Source: Planctomycetota bacterium
GTDB lineage: Bacteria > Planctomycetota > GCA-002687715 > CAIWVZ01
Assembly: GCA_017853435.1 (NCBI GenBank)
Contig: JAFMJN010000003.1
Location: 1-34,410 of the forward strand
Length of the DNA stretch: 34,410 nucleotides
Direction of reading: 5' to 3'
In this document: positions 9,836-19,366 of the stretch, piece after piece
Layout: each line of letters opens with the position of its first letter
How positions within the stretch are numbered: the first letter of the stretch is position 1
Translations under genes and position numbers: made by a program
The notes under the pieces: model-generated
Told to the model about the DNA's origin: nothing
Database searches by the model: none
What the model saw: the letters and a program-made list of their open reading frames with translations, nothing else

Positions 9836-9915
9836 GCGGGTTCGGAGCGCGAACGGGAATCCCGTCCCTCTCCGCGGTTATGATAGCGGTCCACGCTCGA
9901 AAGGGGGCGGGATTC

Positions 9916-12648
9916 ATGACCGAAGGAAACGACGGCACGCGCAGACAAGCGGTACTCCTCGTCGACGGATCCGCGTTGGCCTACCGCGCCCATTTCGCGA
10001 TGGCCCGCTCCGGACTGTCGTTGGCCGACGGCACGCCGATCGGTGCGGTCTTCGGCTTCGCGAACGACCTGCACCGCCTGCTCGGATCCATCGCGCCGAC
10101 CCACGCCGCCGTTGTCTTCGACACGAAGGACCCCACCTTCCGCCACGCACTCTACCCCGACTACAAGGTGACGCGCGAGAAGATGCCGGACGAACTCGTC
10201 GTGCAACTCCCGTGGCTCGACCGCGTCGCCGAAGCCCTCGGATTCGCCGTCCTACGCCAGCCCGGCCACGAAGCCGACGACGTCATCGGTACCCTCGCGA
10301 AGCGGGCCTCCGCGGCGGCGTTGCCGACGGTCATCGTGACGGGAGACAAGGACCTCTGCCAGCTCGTCGACGACCACGTCCGGATTTGGGTGCCCGCCCG
10401 CGACGGCGGCGCACCGACCGAACTCGATGCGGCGGGCGTCGTGAATCGTCTCGGCGTGCCCCCCCACCGCGTCGTCGACTTCCTGTCGCTCGTCGGCGAC
10501 GCGTCGGACAACGCTCCCGGTGTCCCCGGTGTCGGTGAAAAGACGGCGATCACGTTGATCGAACGTTTCGGAGGCCTCGACGACGTGCTCGCCCACGCCG
10601 CGGAAGTCGACAAGCCGAAGTTGCGCGAAAGCCTCATGAACAATCGCGAGGTGGCCGAACTCACGCGCAAGTTGGTGACCATCGACACGGATTGCCCGCT
10701 GCCCGCGACGTTCGAAAGTTTGGCCTTCGGCGGGCCGAACATGGGCGACGCCGCCGCCCTGTTCGGGAAGCTCGGCTTCCGCACCCTCGGAAAGGCCTAC
10801 GCCGAAACACCGAAGCCCGTGGCCGCGGTCTATCGGATCATTCGAACCGAATCCGAATTGGACGCGCTCCTCGCCGAACTTTCGACGGCCGATCTCGTCG
10901 CCCTCGACACGGAAACGACGTCGATCGACCCCCTCGAAGGCGTTCTGGTCGGCGTCTCCGTGTCGACGAAGGACGGCGACGCCGCCTACGTCCCCATGAA
11001 TCTCGATCCGGCCGTCGTCGAAGATCCGCCGGGGGCGTCGTTCCGCGGAGCGGCGACGTTGGCGCGACTCAAACCGTGGATCGAAGACGTCTCGAAGCGG
11101 AAGTGCGGCCAAAACGCGAAGTACGACATCCTCGTATTCCGCCAACACGGCGTACGCCCCGCGGGCTACGTCACCGACACGATGCTCGCGTCCTATCTGC
11201 TCGAACCGGGCAGTCGCGAACACAACCTCGACGCGTTGGCGCTGCGCCACTTCAACTACACGAAGATCGCCACTGAAGAACTCCTCGGCAAAGGGCCGAA
11301 CGCCCTGACGATGGACCTCCTCCCGGTGGACGAGGTCGGCAAGTACGCGTGCGAAGACGCCGATTTCACCCGTCGTCTCGCCGTGCGATTCCTTCCGGAA
11401 ATCGACGCCGCTTCCCTGCGCCCGCTTCACGACTCCGTCGAAATGCCGCTCGTCGGCGTGCTCGCCGACATGGAAGAGACCGGCGTTCGCGTCGATCGCG
11501 ATGCGTTGAAGAAGATGGCGCGGGAACTCGAGGCCGAAGCGGAGCGGCTCGGCGACGCCATCCGCGAGATCGCGGGCCGCGACTTCAATCCCAACAGTCC
11601 GAAGCAACTCGGCGAATGGCTCTTCGAAACCATGAAAGTCCACGAAGCGGTGGGCTACAAACCGAAGCGCACGAAGACGGGCTGGGGAACGTCGGCCGAA
11701 GTCCTCGAAGAACTGACCGACGTTCCGCTCGTGCGTCAGATCATCGAGTACCGGGAAGTCTCGAAACTCGTGTCGACGTACGTGCTCCCGCTTCCCGACC
11801 TCGTTCGGCGAGACGGCCGCATCCACACCTCGTTCAACCAGGCCGTCGCCGCCACGGGTCGACTCTCGTCGTCGAATCCGAACCTGCAGAATATTCCGAT
11901 CCGCAAGGAATCCGGTCGGCGGATCCGAGCGGCCTTCCTGCCGACGGACGACGCGCACGTTCTTCTTTCCGCCGACTACTCGCAGATCGAACTCAGACTC
12001 TTGGCGCATTTCGCGAAGGACGAAGCGCTGCTGCTCGCCTTCCGCGAGGGACGCGACATCCACCGGGAAACCGCGGCTCGCGTCTTCGGCGTCGCTCCCG
12101 ATTCCGTCGATGCGGCGACGCGCGCCCGCGCGAAAGCCGTCAACTTCGGAGTCCTCTACGGGATGGGCCCCAATCGTCTCGCCCGCGAAACCGGGCTGAC
12201 GCTCGACGAAGCGAAAGCGTTCATCGCGCGCTATTTCGACGCGTTCCCGAAGGTACGCGGATTCCTCGACGGGTTGAAGGACGAAGCCCGCCGCACGGGC
12301 ATGGTGACCACGATCCTGGGAAGGCGTCGGCCGATCCCGGAGATCACCTCTCCGAACGGGATGCTTCGCTCACAGGCGGAAAACATGGCGGTCAACACGC
12401 CGATCCAAGGGTCGGCCGCCGACCTCATCAAGGTGGCGATGATCCGAGTCGCCGGAGCGCTCGCATCCGGAGGTCTCGCGTCGAAACTCGTGCTGCAGGT
12501 CCACGACGAACTCCTGCTCGACGTGGCGGTTTCGGAACTCGACACCGTGAAGGCGTTGGTCCGCGACGGCATGGAGAACGCGTTCGCGCTCGACGTTCCG
12601 CTGAAGGTCGACATCGGCACCGGCGCGAGCTGGCTCGAAGCGCACTAG
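9916..12648 (+). CDS. polA: DNA polymerase I
   Basis: 5'-nuclease domain (LLVDGSALAYRAHFA, EADDVIGTLA, GDASDNAPGVPGVGEKTA), 3'-5' exonuclease (ALDTETTS, GQNAKYD, YACEDA), polymerase motifs A/B/C (LLSADYSQIELRLLAH, KAVNFGVLYGM, LQVHDELLLD). ATG at 9916 preferred over 9880. Confidence 0.97.
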   Translation: MTEGNDGTRRQAVLLVDGSALAYRAHFAMARSGLSLADGTPIGAVFGFANDLHRLLGSIAPTHAAVVFDTKDPTFRHALYPDYKVTREKMPDELVVQLPWLDRVAEALGFAVLRQPGHEADDVIGTLAKRASAAALPTVIVTGDKDLCQLVDDHVRIWVPARDGGAPTELDAAGVVNRLGVPPHRVVDFLSLVGDASDNAPGVPGVGEKTAITLIERFGGLDDVLAHAAEVDKPKLRESLMNNREVAELTRKLVTIDTDCPLPATFESLAFGGPNMGDAAALFGKLGFRTLGKAYAETPKPVAAVYRIIRTESELDALLAELSTADLVALDTETTSIDPLEGVLVGVSVSTKDGDAAYVPMNLDPAVVEDPPGASFRGAATLARLKPWIEDVSKRKCGQNAKYDILVFRQHGVRPAGYVTDTMLASYLLEPGSREHNLDALALRHFNYTKIATEELLGKGPNALTMDLLPVDEVGKYACEDADFTRRLAVRFLPEIDAASLRPLHDSVEMPLVGVLADMEETGVRVDRDALKKMARELEAEAERLGDAIREIAGRDFNPNSPKQLGEWLFETMKVHEAVGYKPKRTKTGWGTSAEVLEELTDVPLVRQIIEYREVSKLVSTYVLPLPDLVRRDGRIHTSFNQAVAATGRLSSSNPNLQNIPIRKESGRRIRAAFLPTDDAHVLLSADYSQIELRLLAHFAKDEALLLAFREGRDIHRETAARVFGVAPDSVDAATRARAKAVNFGVLYGMGPNRLARETGLTLDEAKAFIARYFDAFPKVRGFLDGLKDEARRTGMVTTILGRRRPIPEITSPNGMLRSQAENMAVNTPIQGSAADLIKVAMIRVAGALASGGLASKLVLQVHDELLLDVAVSELDTVKALVRDGMENAFALDVPLKVDIGTGASWLEAH

Positions 12649-13526
12649 TCCGCGGGGTTCGGGTTCGAAAGGCGGTCGGGAGGGGTTCGCAGCTCCCGCC
12701 GCCGCGCGAGCAGCATCAACATGCCCACCGCGACGAGTCCCGTCACGAGGCCGAGGAACTGACTCGTCGACAACGGACCGACCGTTCCGCGGTCGGCGTC
12801 GTCGCGGAACACTTCGATGATCGACCGGGTCACCGCCTTCAGGAGCACGAAGGTCCAAAACACCTGTCCGTGGAACGCCTTCGTCCGCCACATCCACAGA
12901 AGAATCAGGCAGAGCAGGAATCCGTTGACGGACATGTACACCTGAGTCGGGTGAAGGAAGAGCCCCTGATGATCCCCCGCGAGGTTCCCGTTGTTCGCGG
13001 GAATCGGAATCCCGAGGAAGGAGCCGTGCTCGAAGCGCGTCGAAAACTTGATGGCGAGCGGGAACGACGGGTCGCAGGGCTTGCCGTAGTCGTCGCCGAC
13101 GAGAAGACATCCGATACGCCCGATCCCCAATCCGAGCGCGCCGGCGACGCCGCCCGCGTCGGCGACCTGCCACAGCGGAAGCTTCTCCTTCACGGCGCGC
13201 CAGATTCCGAGCGACACGGCTCCGATCATGCCGCCGTACATCACCATGCCGCCCTTGTCGATGCGGATGGCGTCGATCCATCGACCTTCGAATTCGTGCC
13301 GCTGCACGATGACGTAGAGCGCGCGCGCCCCGAGGACGACCCCGATCAGGATCCAAAAGAGGACCGAATCGAGACCCCGAAAATCCGTGAATCCCTCACG
13401 GCGCAACAACCGCTCCATGAGCTTCGAACCGAAAAGGAACGCCAACGCCACCATGAGCCCGAACGACTGGATCGGAATCGCGTGATCCGTGAACGGGACG
13501 GGAATTTTGAAGAGGACGGGCCACAT
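12645..13526 (-). CDS. lgt: Prolipoprotein diacylglyceryl transferase
   Basis: IQSFGLMVALAF, YGGMIGAVSLG, GIGRIGCLLVGDDYG, HPTQVYMSV; multiple TMs. Confidence 0.93.
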   Translation of the reverse strand: MWPVLFKIPVPFTDHAIPIQSFGLMVALAFLFGSKLMERLLRREGFTDFRGLDSVLFWILIGVVLGARALYVIVQRHEFEGRWIDAIRIDKGGMVMYGGMIGAVSLGIWRAVKEKLPLWQVADAGGVAGALGLGIGRIGCLLVGDDYGKPCDPSFPLAIKFSTRFEHGSFLGIPIPANNGNLAGDHQGLFLHPTQVYMSVNGFLLCLILLWMWRTKAFHGQVFWTFVLLKAVTRSIIEVFRDDADRGTVGPLSTSQFLGLVTGLVAVGMLMLLARRRELRTPPDRLSNPNPAD

Positions 13527-13561
13527 GACGCCCGAAGGATACGCGCCCGCGCCGTTTCGTC

Positions 13562-13590
13562 TTGAGGAACCGGGAGGCGGGGCCTATCAT
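13562..13590 (+). promoter_or_regulatory. Candidate sigma70-type promoter for prs
   Basis: TTGAGG - 17 nt - TATCAT in the lgt/prs divergent region, about 80 nt upstream of the prs ATG. Confidence 0.4.
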
Positions 13591-13672
13591 CCGCCCACTT
13601 CGCGGAGGCCGCCGGGGGTGATGCCGGCGTCCGTTCTTCCCCGCGAAGCGGCCGTCCGAACCGGGAAACGCG

Positions 13673-14713
13673 ATGACCACTCAGCAGAACCGCCGCCCTG
13701 ACCGCGGAAAGCTCTCCCTGATCGCTTGCAACTCGGGGAAACTCTTCGCCAGCCGCATCGAACGCCAACTGATGGAACTGGTGCGCGAGGAGGACGGCAC
13801 GGCCGAGCCCGTCATGCGGGAATCCGAAGAGGTGACCTTCGCCAACGGCGAACTGAAGACGGTCATCCACGAGAACATCCGCGGCGACGACGTCTACGTC
13901 GTCCAGTGCATCGACGACCCGGGTTCCGGCAAGACCGTCAACGACAACATCATGGCCCTGATGACGGCCATCCACGCGGCGTTTCAGTCGGACGCCGAAA
14001 GCATCACGGCGGTCATTCCGCAATTCCCCTATTCGCGACAGGAGCGCAAGAAGGCCCGCGAGTCGATCACGGCGAAGCTGATCGCCGGGATGCTCGAAAG
14101 CGCGGGCGCCAATCGCGTCATCACGCTCGACATCCATTCCGAGGCGATCGAAGGCTTCTTCAATCAGTCGATCTTGGAAGACCTCCACGCGTCGAAGGCC
14201 CTCATCGACTACTACAAGGCCCGTTTCTCGACGGACAATCTTTGCATCGTCGCCCCGGACACGGGCGGCGCGCATATGGCGCGCCACTATTCGAACGTGT
14301 TCCAGGCGGCCCTCGCGGTCGTCGACAAGGCGCGCGATTATTCGAAGGCGTCGGTGATCGAAAGCATGCGCCTCGTCGGCAACGTCGACGGCAAGCGCGT
14401 GTTCATGCCGGACGACCTCATCGCGACCGGCGGCACCCTGATCAACGCCTGCCGCCTCCTCAAGGAGAACGGCGCCCGCGAAATCGTCCTCGCCTGCTCG
14501 CTCCCGTTCCTCAACGGGAACGCCAAGGAGAAACTCGCGAAGGCGCACAAGGAAGGGCTCTTCGAGGCCCTGATCGGGACCGATTCGGTCCACCACGGCG
14601 AATCCTTCTTCCGCGACAACCCCTGGTACCACGAGGTCACCGTGGCGCCCCTGTTCGCCAACGTCATTTTCAACATCAATCGCCGTCGTTCGGTGAGCGC
14701 CCTCCTGCGCTGA
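13673..14713 (+). CDS. prs: Ribose-phosphate pyrophosphokinase (divergent subfamily)
   Basis: FANGELKTVIHENIRGDDVYVVQ, TAVIPQFPYSRQERKKARESITAKLIA, TLDIHSEAIEGFF, PDDLIATGGTLI. Confidence 0.88.
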   Translation: MTTQQNRRPDRGKLSLIACNSGKLFASRIERQLMELVREEDGTAEPVMRESEEVTFANGELKTVIHENIRGDDVYVVQCIDDPGSGKTVNDNIMALMTAIHAAFQSDAESITAVIPQFPYSRQERKKARESITAKLIAGMLESAGANRVITLDIHSEAIEGFFNQSILEDLHASKALIDYYKARFSTDNLCIVAPDTGGAHMARHYSNVFQAALAVVDKARDYSKASVIESMRLVGNVDGKRVFMPDDLIATGGTLINACRLLKENGAREIVLACSLPFLNGNAKEKLAKAHKEGLFEALIGTDSVHHGESFFRDNPWYHEVTVAPLFANVIFNINRRRSVSALLR

Positions 14714-14747
14714 AAGCCCAAGGCGGCGAAACGGTTTGCACGATTCG

Positions 14748-14773
14748 AGCCCCCCGGAAAAACCCGGGGGGCT
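14748..14773 (+). terminator. Strong hairpin downstream of prs
   Basis: agccccccgg-aaaaac-ccggggggct, 10-bp perfect stem. No clear T-run. Confidence 0.6.
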
Positions 14774-14843
14774 TCGTCGTCTCCGGGCCGTAGGAGGAAG
14801 CGTTAGACTAGTTCCCGGGGGTCCCCCCTTCGAGTCCACGCAC

Positions 14844-16343
14844 ATGCGAACGCCCAAGTTCCTCTTCCCGCTGCTCGTCCTCGTCCTCGCCTCGGTCCTG
14901 CCCGCTCAGATGTCCATCTTCAAAATGAAGAACGGCAAGGAGCAGAAGGGCATCATCGTCGAAGAGACGTCGGGGTCCTACAAGATCGAAACCCCCGAAG
15001 GCAAGACGATCCGCATCAACCGCGCCGACGTCGACGTCGTCGAGGAGACGAACAAGACCGGCAACGACGACCTCGACAAGATGCTCGAGTCGATCGACCG
15101 CACGGACCCGGACGCGATGCTGAAGGTCGCGACGGCCGCCAAGGAGAAGAAGCTCTCCGTGTGGAAGGCGTTGGCGCGATCGGCCCTCAAGGACGCGCCC
15201 GACCACGAGGGACTGAATCTCCTCCTCGGCCACGTGAAAGTCGGCGACCGTTGGTACACCGACAAGAAGGAAGGCGAAGAAGCCCGGGCCAAGGCGATGG
15301 CCGCCGAGATGAAGGAGAAGGGCTACCTCCGCGTCGACGGAGGCTTCATCAAGAAGGAAGACAAAGCCGCTTGGGACAAGGACAAGTCCAAGTGGATGAA
15401 GGACGATGACGGCATTTGGCGCCCGAAGGACGAAGTGATGAAGTCGAAGGGCTTCATTCTCCGCAAGGGCCAGTGGGTCAAACTCGGTTCCGAAGAAGAC
15501 CAAGCCGACGCCGAGAAGTTCAAGCAGCTCATGGGCGACGACATCTGGATTCAGACGTCGACGCACTTCCGCCTCTTCGTGCAGGGCTTCGAACCGGACG
15601 TCGTGGCCGGATTCTCGAAGGAAGTCGAATCCACCTACGAGTGGTTCCTGACGCAGATGGGCAAGCCGAAAGACTTCCCCCTCTGGGGCGAGCGCAAGGC
15701 GGACATCTGGGTCTTCAAGGACATCCCCACGAAGAACCAGTGGCTGAAGCACTACAAGAATCGCTACGGTATGAGCGATGAAACGGCCTCGTTCTTCGAG
15801 AAGGCCCACAACTTCATCGGCGGCATGCTCGGCGGCATCACGCCGGATCAGGGCGAAGATCTCCGCAACCAACTCGTGCACATCTCGTCCCACTTCATGA
15901 TTTCGGCCTTCTCGCGCGGTCTCAAAGGTACGCCGCAGTGGCTGAGCGAAGGTTGGGCCCACTACGCCGAGCACACGCGGCTCGGCAACGGCCACGTCTG
16001 CTGCTCGACGAAGTCGCAGTACGGCGGCGACGGCGGCAAGGCCGAGAAGAAATTCACCACGAAGGACGCGAAGGATCGCTGCAAGGGCTTGGTCCGCCAA
16101 GGTGCGGCGCCGCCCTTCGAGTCGCTGTCGAAGCTCGGCCTGAACGAACTCTCCGGCGATCACCTCTCGAAGGGTTACTCGGTCATCGACTGGCTGATGA
16201 CGACGCAGAAAGAAGCGTTCGTCGCGTGGCTCGAAGGCATGAACACCGCCGATCAGCAGGCCGCGCTCGGCGACGCCTTCAAGGGATGGACCTTCGGTGC
16301 CCTCGACGGCGAGTGGGGCAAGATGGTCAAGCAGAAGTACTGA
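14844..16343 (+). CDS. Secreted protein with a degenerate gluzincin (MA-clan metalloprotease-like) domain
   Basis: Signal peptide MRTPKFLFPLLVLVLASVLPAQ. C-terminal QLVHISSHFMISAF...GTPQWLSEGWAHYAEH resembles the HExxH...PxWLxEGxAxY pattern. Confidence 0.75.
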   Translation: MRTPKFLFPLLVLVLASVLPAQMSIFKMKNGKEQKGIIVEETSGSYKIETPEGKTIRINRADVDVVEETNKTGNDDLDKMLESIDRTDPDAMLKVATAAKEKKLSVWKALARSALKDAPDHEGLNLLLGHVKVGDRWYTDKKEGEEARAKAMAAEMKEKGYLRVDGGFIKKEDKAAWDKDKSKWMKDDDGIWRPKDEVMKSKGFILRKGQWVKLGSEEDQADAEKFKQLMGDDIWIQTSTHFRLFVQGFEPDVVAGFSKEVESTYEWFLTQMGKPKDFPLWGERKADIWVFKDIPTKNQWLKHYKNRYGMSDETASFFEKAHNFIGGMLGGITPDQGEDLRNQLVHISSHFMISAFSRGLKGTPQWLSEGWAHYAEHTRLGNGHVCCSTKSQYGGDGGKAEKKFTTKDAKDRCKGLVRQGAAPPFESLSKLGLNELSGDHLSKGYSVIDWLMTTQKEAFVAWLEGMNTADQQAALGDAFKGWTFGALDGEWGKMVKQKY

Positions 16344-16361
16344 TCGATCCGCTTCTTGAAC

Positions 16362-16396
16362 GAAGAAGGCCCCGACGTCCCGTCGGGGCCTTCTTC
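16362..16396. terminator. Bidirectional terminator between convergent genes
   Basis: gaagaaggccccgacg-tcc-cgtcggggccttcttc, 16-bp perfect stem with a 3-nt loop, between stops at 16343 and 16411. Confidence 0.85.
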
Positions 16397-16410
16397 ATTT
16401 CGAGGTGCGA

Positions 16411-18948
16411 TCAACCCGCCGATTTGCGCGGCGTCAGAAGAACGGCGTTCAGGAACAGACGCGACAGCGCGTGCCATCCGCCGCGGAAGTTCGGGTCTTC
16501 GGCGAAGAGCACCGCCGCGCCATCCCCCGAAGGCACCATCGTGATGTAGGACTTGCCGCGCAGGTGCTTCTCGTCTTCGTCGTGGACGTACCCCGCGATC
16601 GGAGGAGCATCGGCGAACCAGGCGACGTGAACGCCGGGCCCCGCCGGGTCGAAGGCGGAAAGCCCGCCTTTGAATCCGACGATTTCGGCGTCGTAGCCGA
16701 AGGCGAGCGGCTGCGCGGGATCGAGTTCGACGCGGAACACCGCGCCCGGAGCTTGGCGACGACGTTCGAGATCCTCGCGCTCTTCGGTCATGCGAACCGG
16801 ACGCGAGGTGGCCTTGCGCTCCGGCGACACCACCTTCGCGTCGACGAATCCATCCTTGCCGACGCTCGCCAACGCGGCGCTTCCGAGAAGCACCACCGCT
16901 CCCCCATCCTTCATGAACGCGCGGAGGGCGTCCTTCGTCGCGGCTTTGGTCACGCCGGGGCCCTCGGAAAAGACCACCGCGGTGGCGCCCGCGAGGGTGC
17001 GCGCCGACAGCGCCTCTTCGGTCACGATCGAATACGGGATCTTCCACACGACGTCGAGCAGATGGCGGGTCGACCCGAACGCCGTCGCGTCACGTCCCCT
17101 GCCGCCGACGAGCAACACGCGCGGGGTGTTCAGAAGTTGAAAGGCGGTCGAACCCAAGTCGACGCCTTCGAGCGACAAACCACCCGCGACGGGAACGACG
17201 TCGGCACCGGAGGCCGCGGCGGCCGCCGCCACGAGGGCTTCGACGTTCGCGCCGTTTTCGTGCCGACGCACGAGGAACGCGCCACGCGGATGCGCCTTGC
17301 CTCCGTGCGTGAAGGGCTTGGTTCCGACGCGGATCTTGACCGATTTTCCGAGCAAATCCGTGACGGCGGCCATCGACGCCGACGACGCGGCATCCAACAT
17401 CCATCCGACGTTCGAAGGGCCCGCCGCGATGGCCCCCGGACGGGACGCGATCGAGTCGACCGCTTCGGTGGGTACGGAGATCGGCTCGGGAGATTCGAAA
17501 CACGGGACTCCGAAGGCGATGGGCAAACTCCAAGCGGAGACGTCGTAGAAGAACAGTTCCCGGATCTCGGTCTTGGGTTCGAGCAACGTCTTCGCGAGGC
17601 GCTTCAACGGTTGCTCGAGCGACACGACGTAACTCCCCGCCGCGAACGTTCGTTCCTTGACGTCAACGCCGTGGACGTCCTTCAAGCGCGGCAGCGTCGC
17701 GGGTCCGGTGGTCCGACGCACCTCGATGCCTTGAAGGCGTAGATTCGCCGCGAGCGCGTCGGCACGACGGGGATCCTTGCCCGCATCGAGCACGAAGGCG
17801 CGCACCGATCCCCCGCGACCTTCCTCCACCGCGGTCCGTCGGAAATCGTGCCAATCACGGAGCAATTCTTCCCGACGGGAGACCGCCGTCCCGATGGTGG
17901 CGAACACCGCCCTCTCATGATGACGCAGGCGTTCGAGCAGAGTCATCACGCGTCCGTCGTCGCGGCGATACGCCGCTCCGGCGCGGCTGTTGCCCGCCAT
18001 TTCGTAGGTCATTCCGATGGCGCCGTTCAGCGACGGCCACGAATCTCCGTAGCCCGGATAGAACAGATCGAAATCTTCCCCCGTGTACCACGGAGCTCCG
18101 ACCGCGTCGAACGCGGCGGCGTTGCCTTCGCCGAAGATCCGCCCCCACTTGACGGTCATCGGAGGAAAGTTCGCGTTGACGGGCTTCGTCGCCGGAAAGA
18201 AGAAGTAAGTCGAATCCGGGCTCATCTCGTGGATGTCCGCGTGCACCTGCGGAGACCACGCGGTGAAGCGCGGAAGGCGCGACTTCGTTTCGGGCTGCGA
18301 AGCGAAGGCCCAATCGCGATTCAGGTCGAAGCACCAGTGGTTGAAGCGCCCACCGGGCCAAGGTTCGACGTGTTCCATCGACGCGCGGTCGGGATCGGGG
18401 GTCGTACCGACGACGGAGCGGTACCAATCGACGTAGCGGGAATGTCCGTCGGGATTGAGGCATGGATCCATGACGACGACGGAGCGTTCGAGCCAGTTCT
18501 TCGTTTCCGCGTCGTCGGCGGTCGCGAGGCGACGGCATACCGCGACGAACGCTTCGGTCCCCGATGCTTCATTCCCATGAACATTGAATGAAATCCACAC
18601 GACGCAGGGAAGATCCTTGATCGTGGACGTCGCATCCGCCCCCTGCGGACCGACGCGAACGTCGCCGAGGGCTCGCAACTTGGCGCGGATGTCGTCCATC
18701 CGCGCGTGGTTTTCCGGAGAGGACGCGACGACGAGACGCAACGGACGCCCCTCCGGGGTCGTCCCGTAGGATTCCGTCGCGATGCGATCGCTGGCGGCGT
18801 CGACCGCGTCGACCCAACGCATCACCTCTTCGTGACGCGAGAACACCGTTCCGAACGGACGACCGAAGAAGGCGTCCGGTTCGGGAACCGCCGCGGACTG
18901 GGCGAACACGGAACACACCGCGACGAAAATGGCGAGAGCGACGCGCAT
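16411..18948 (-). CDS. Secreted M14-family zinc carboxypeptidase-like protein
   Basis: Signal peptide MRVALAIFVAVCSVFAQS. HGNEASG (HxxE), VHADIHEM, GMTYEMAGNSRAG contain the expected M14 ligands and catalytic Glu. Confidence 0.88.
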   Translation of the reverse strand: MRVALAIFVAVCSVFAQSAAVPEPDAFFGRPFGTVFSRHEEVMRWVDAVDAASDRIATESYGTTPEGRPLRLVVASSPENHARMDDIRAKLRALGDVRVGPQGADATSTIKDLPCVVWISFNVHGNEASGTEAFVAVCRRLATADDAETKNWLERSVVVMDPCLNPDGHSRYVDWYRSVVGTTPDPDRASMEHVEPWPGGRFNHWCFDLNRDWAFASQPETKSRLPRFTAWSPQVHADIHEMSPDSTYFFFPATKPVNANFPPMTVKWGRIFGEGNAAAFDAVGAPWYTGEDFDLFYPGYGDSWPSLNGAIGMTYEMAGNSRAGAAYRRDDGRVMTLLERLRHHERAVFATIGTAVSRREELLRDWHDFRRTAVEEGRGGSVRAFVLDAGKDPRRADALAANLRLQGIEVRRTTGPATLPRLKDVHGVDVKERTFAAGSYVVSLEQPLKRLAKTLLEPKTEIRELFFYDVSAWSLPIAFGVPCFESPEPISVPTEAVDSIASRPGAIAAGPSNVGWMLDAASSASMAAVTDLLGKSVKIRVGTKPFTHGGKAHPRGAFLVRRHENGANVEALVAAAAAASGADVVPVAGGLSLEGVDLGSTAFQLLNTPRVLLVGGRGRDATAFGSTRHLLDVVWKIPYSIVTEEALSARTLAGATAVVFSEGPGVTKAATKDALRAFMKDGGAVVLLGSAALASVGKDGFVDAKVVSPERKATSRPVRMTEEREDLERRRQAPGAVFRVELDPAQPLAFGYDAEIVGFKGGLSAFDPAGPGVHVAWFADAPPIAGYVHDEDEKHLRGKSYITMVPSGDGAAVLFAEDPNFRGGWHALSRLFLNAVLLTPRKSAG

Positions 18949-18987
18949 GGAATCTCCCCGACCGTCCGTGCGGAACGGTCACTGCGG

Positions 18988-19016
18988 ATTCTAGACCGCT
19001 CGACGCGCCCGGTCAG
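18988..19016 (-). promoter_or_regulatory. Candidate promoter for the M14 peptidase gene
   Basis: On the minus strand CTGACC - 17 nt - TAGAAT. The -35 box overlaps the stop of the upstream small ORF. Confidence 0.35.
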
Positions 19017-19366
19017 CCTCGACGACGACCGCGCAGGTAGGCGCCGAGCGCGAACACGAAGAGGGCGACGGTCCCGACGAGGATGACGATCGCGGTCCCC
19101 TCGCGTTGCCCCTCGGGGGTCGGGGTCGCGGCTTGCGTCCGTTTGGCCAAGTCTCGGGAGAGCCTTCCGGCATCGGCGTCGAAACCCCGGCCGCGTTCGG
19201 AGGGAATCGGTTCGACATCCGGAGCCGGGCGCGATGCGGGAATCGGGACGTCCGGAAACAAAGGAGGGTCGGCGATACGCCCGGATGGGCGGGTGGAGGG
19301 GCCCTGCGCGAACACGGAGGCCGCCAGGATCAGCCCGAACGGGAGGGACGTCGCGAGGCGCCTCAC
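19013..19366 (-). CDS. Small exported protein with one C-terminal TM and an Arg-rich tail
   Basis: VRRLATSLPFGLILAASVFAQG signal peptide, Pro-rich middle, TAIVILVGTVALFVFALGAYLRGRRRG. GTG start overlaps the upstream stop (GTGA). Confidence 0.65.
   Translation of the reverse strand: MRRLATSLPFGLILAASVFAQGPSTRPSGRIADPPLFPDVPIPASRPAPDVEPIPSERGRGFDADAGRLSRDLAKRTQAATPTPEGQREGTAIVILVGTVALFVFALGAYLRGRRRG

Noticed and set aside
9879-9884. TATGAT as a promoter for polA or the giant kinase
   Set aside because: Looks like a -10 box, but no acceptable -35 lies 16-18 nt away on either strand.
10252-12063. 603-aa minus-strand ORF opposite polA
   Set aside because: Antisense shadow of a clear polA gene. 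High GC with third-position bias keeps the opposite frame open; the translation is Arg/Glu/Val-rich with no motif.
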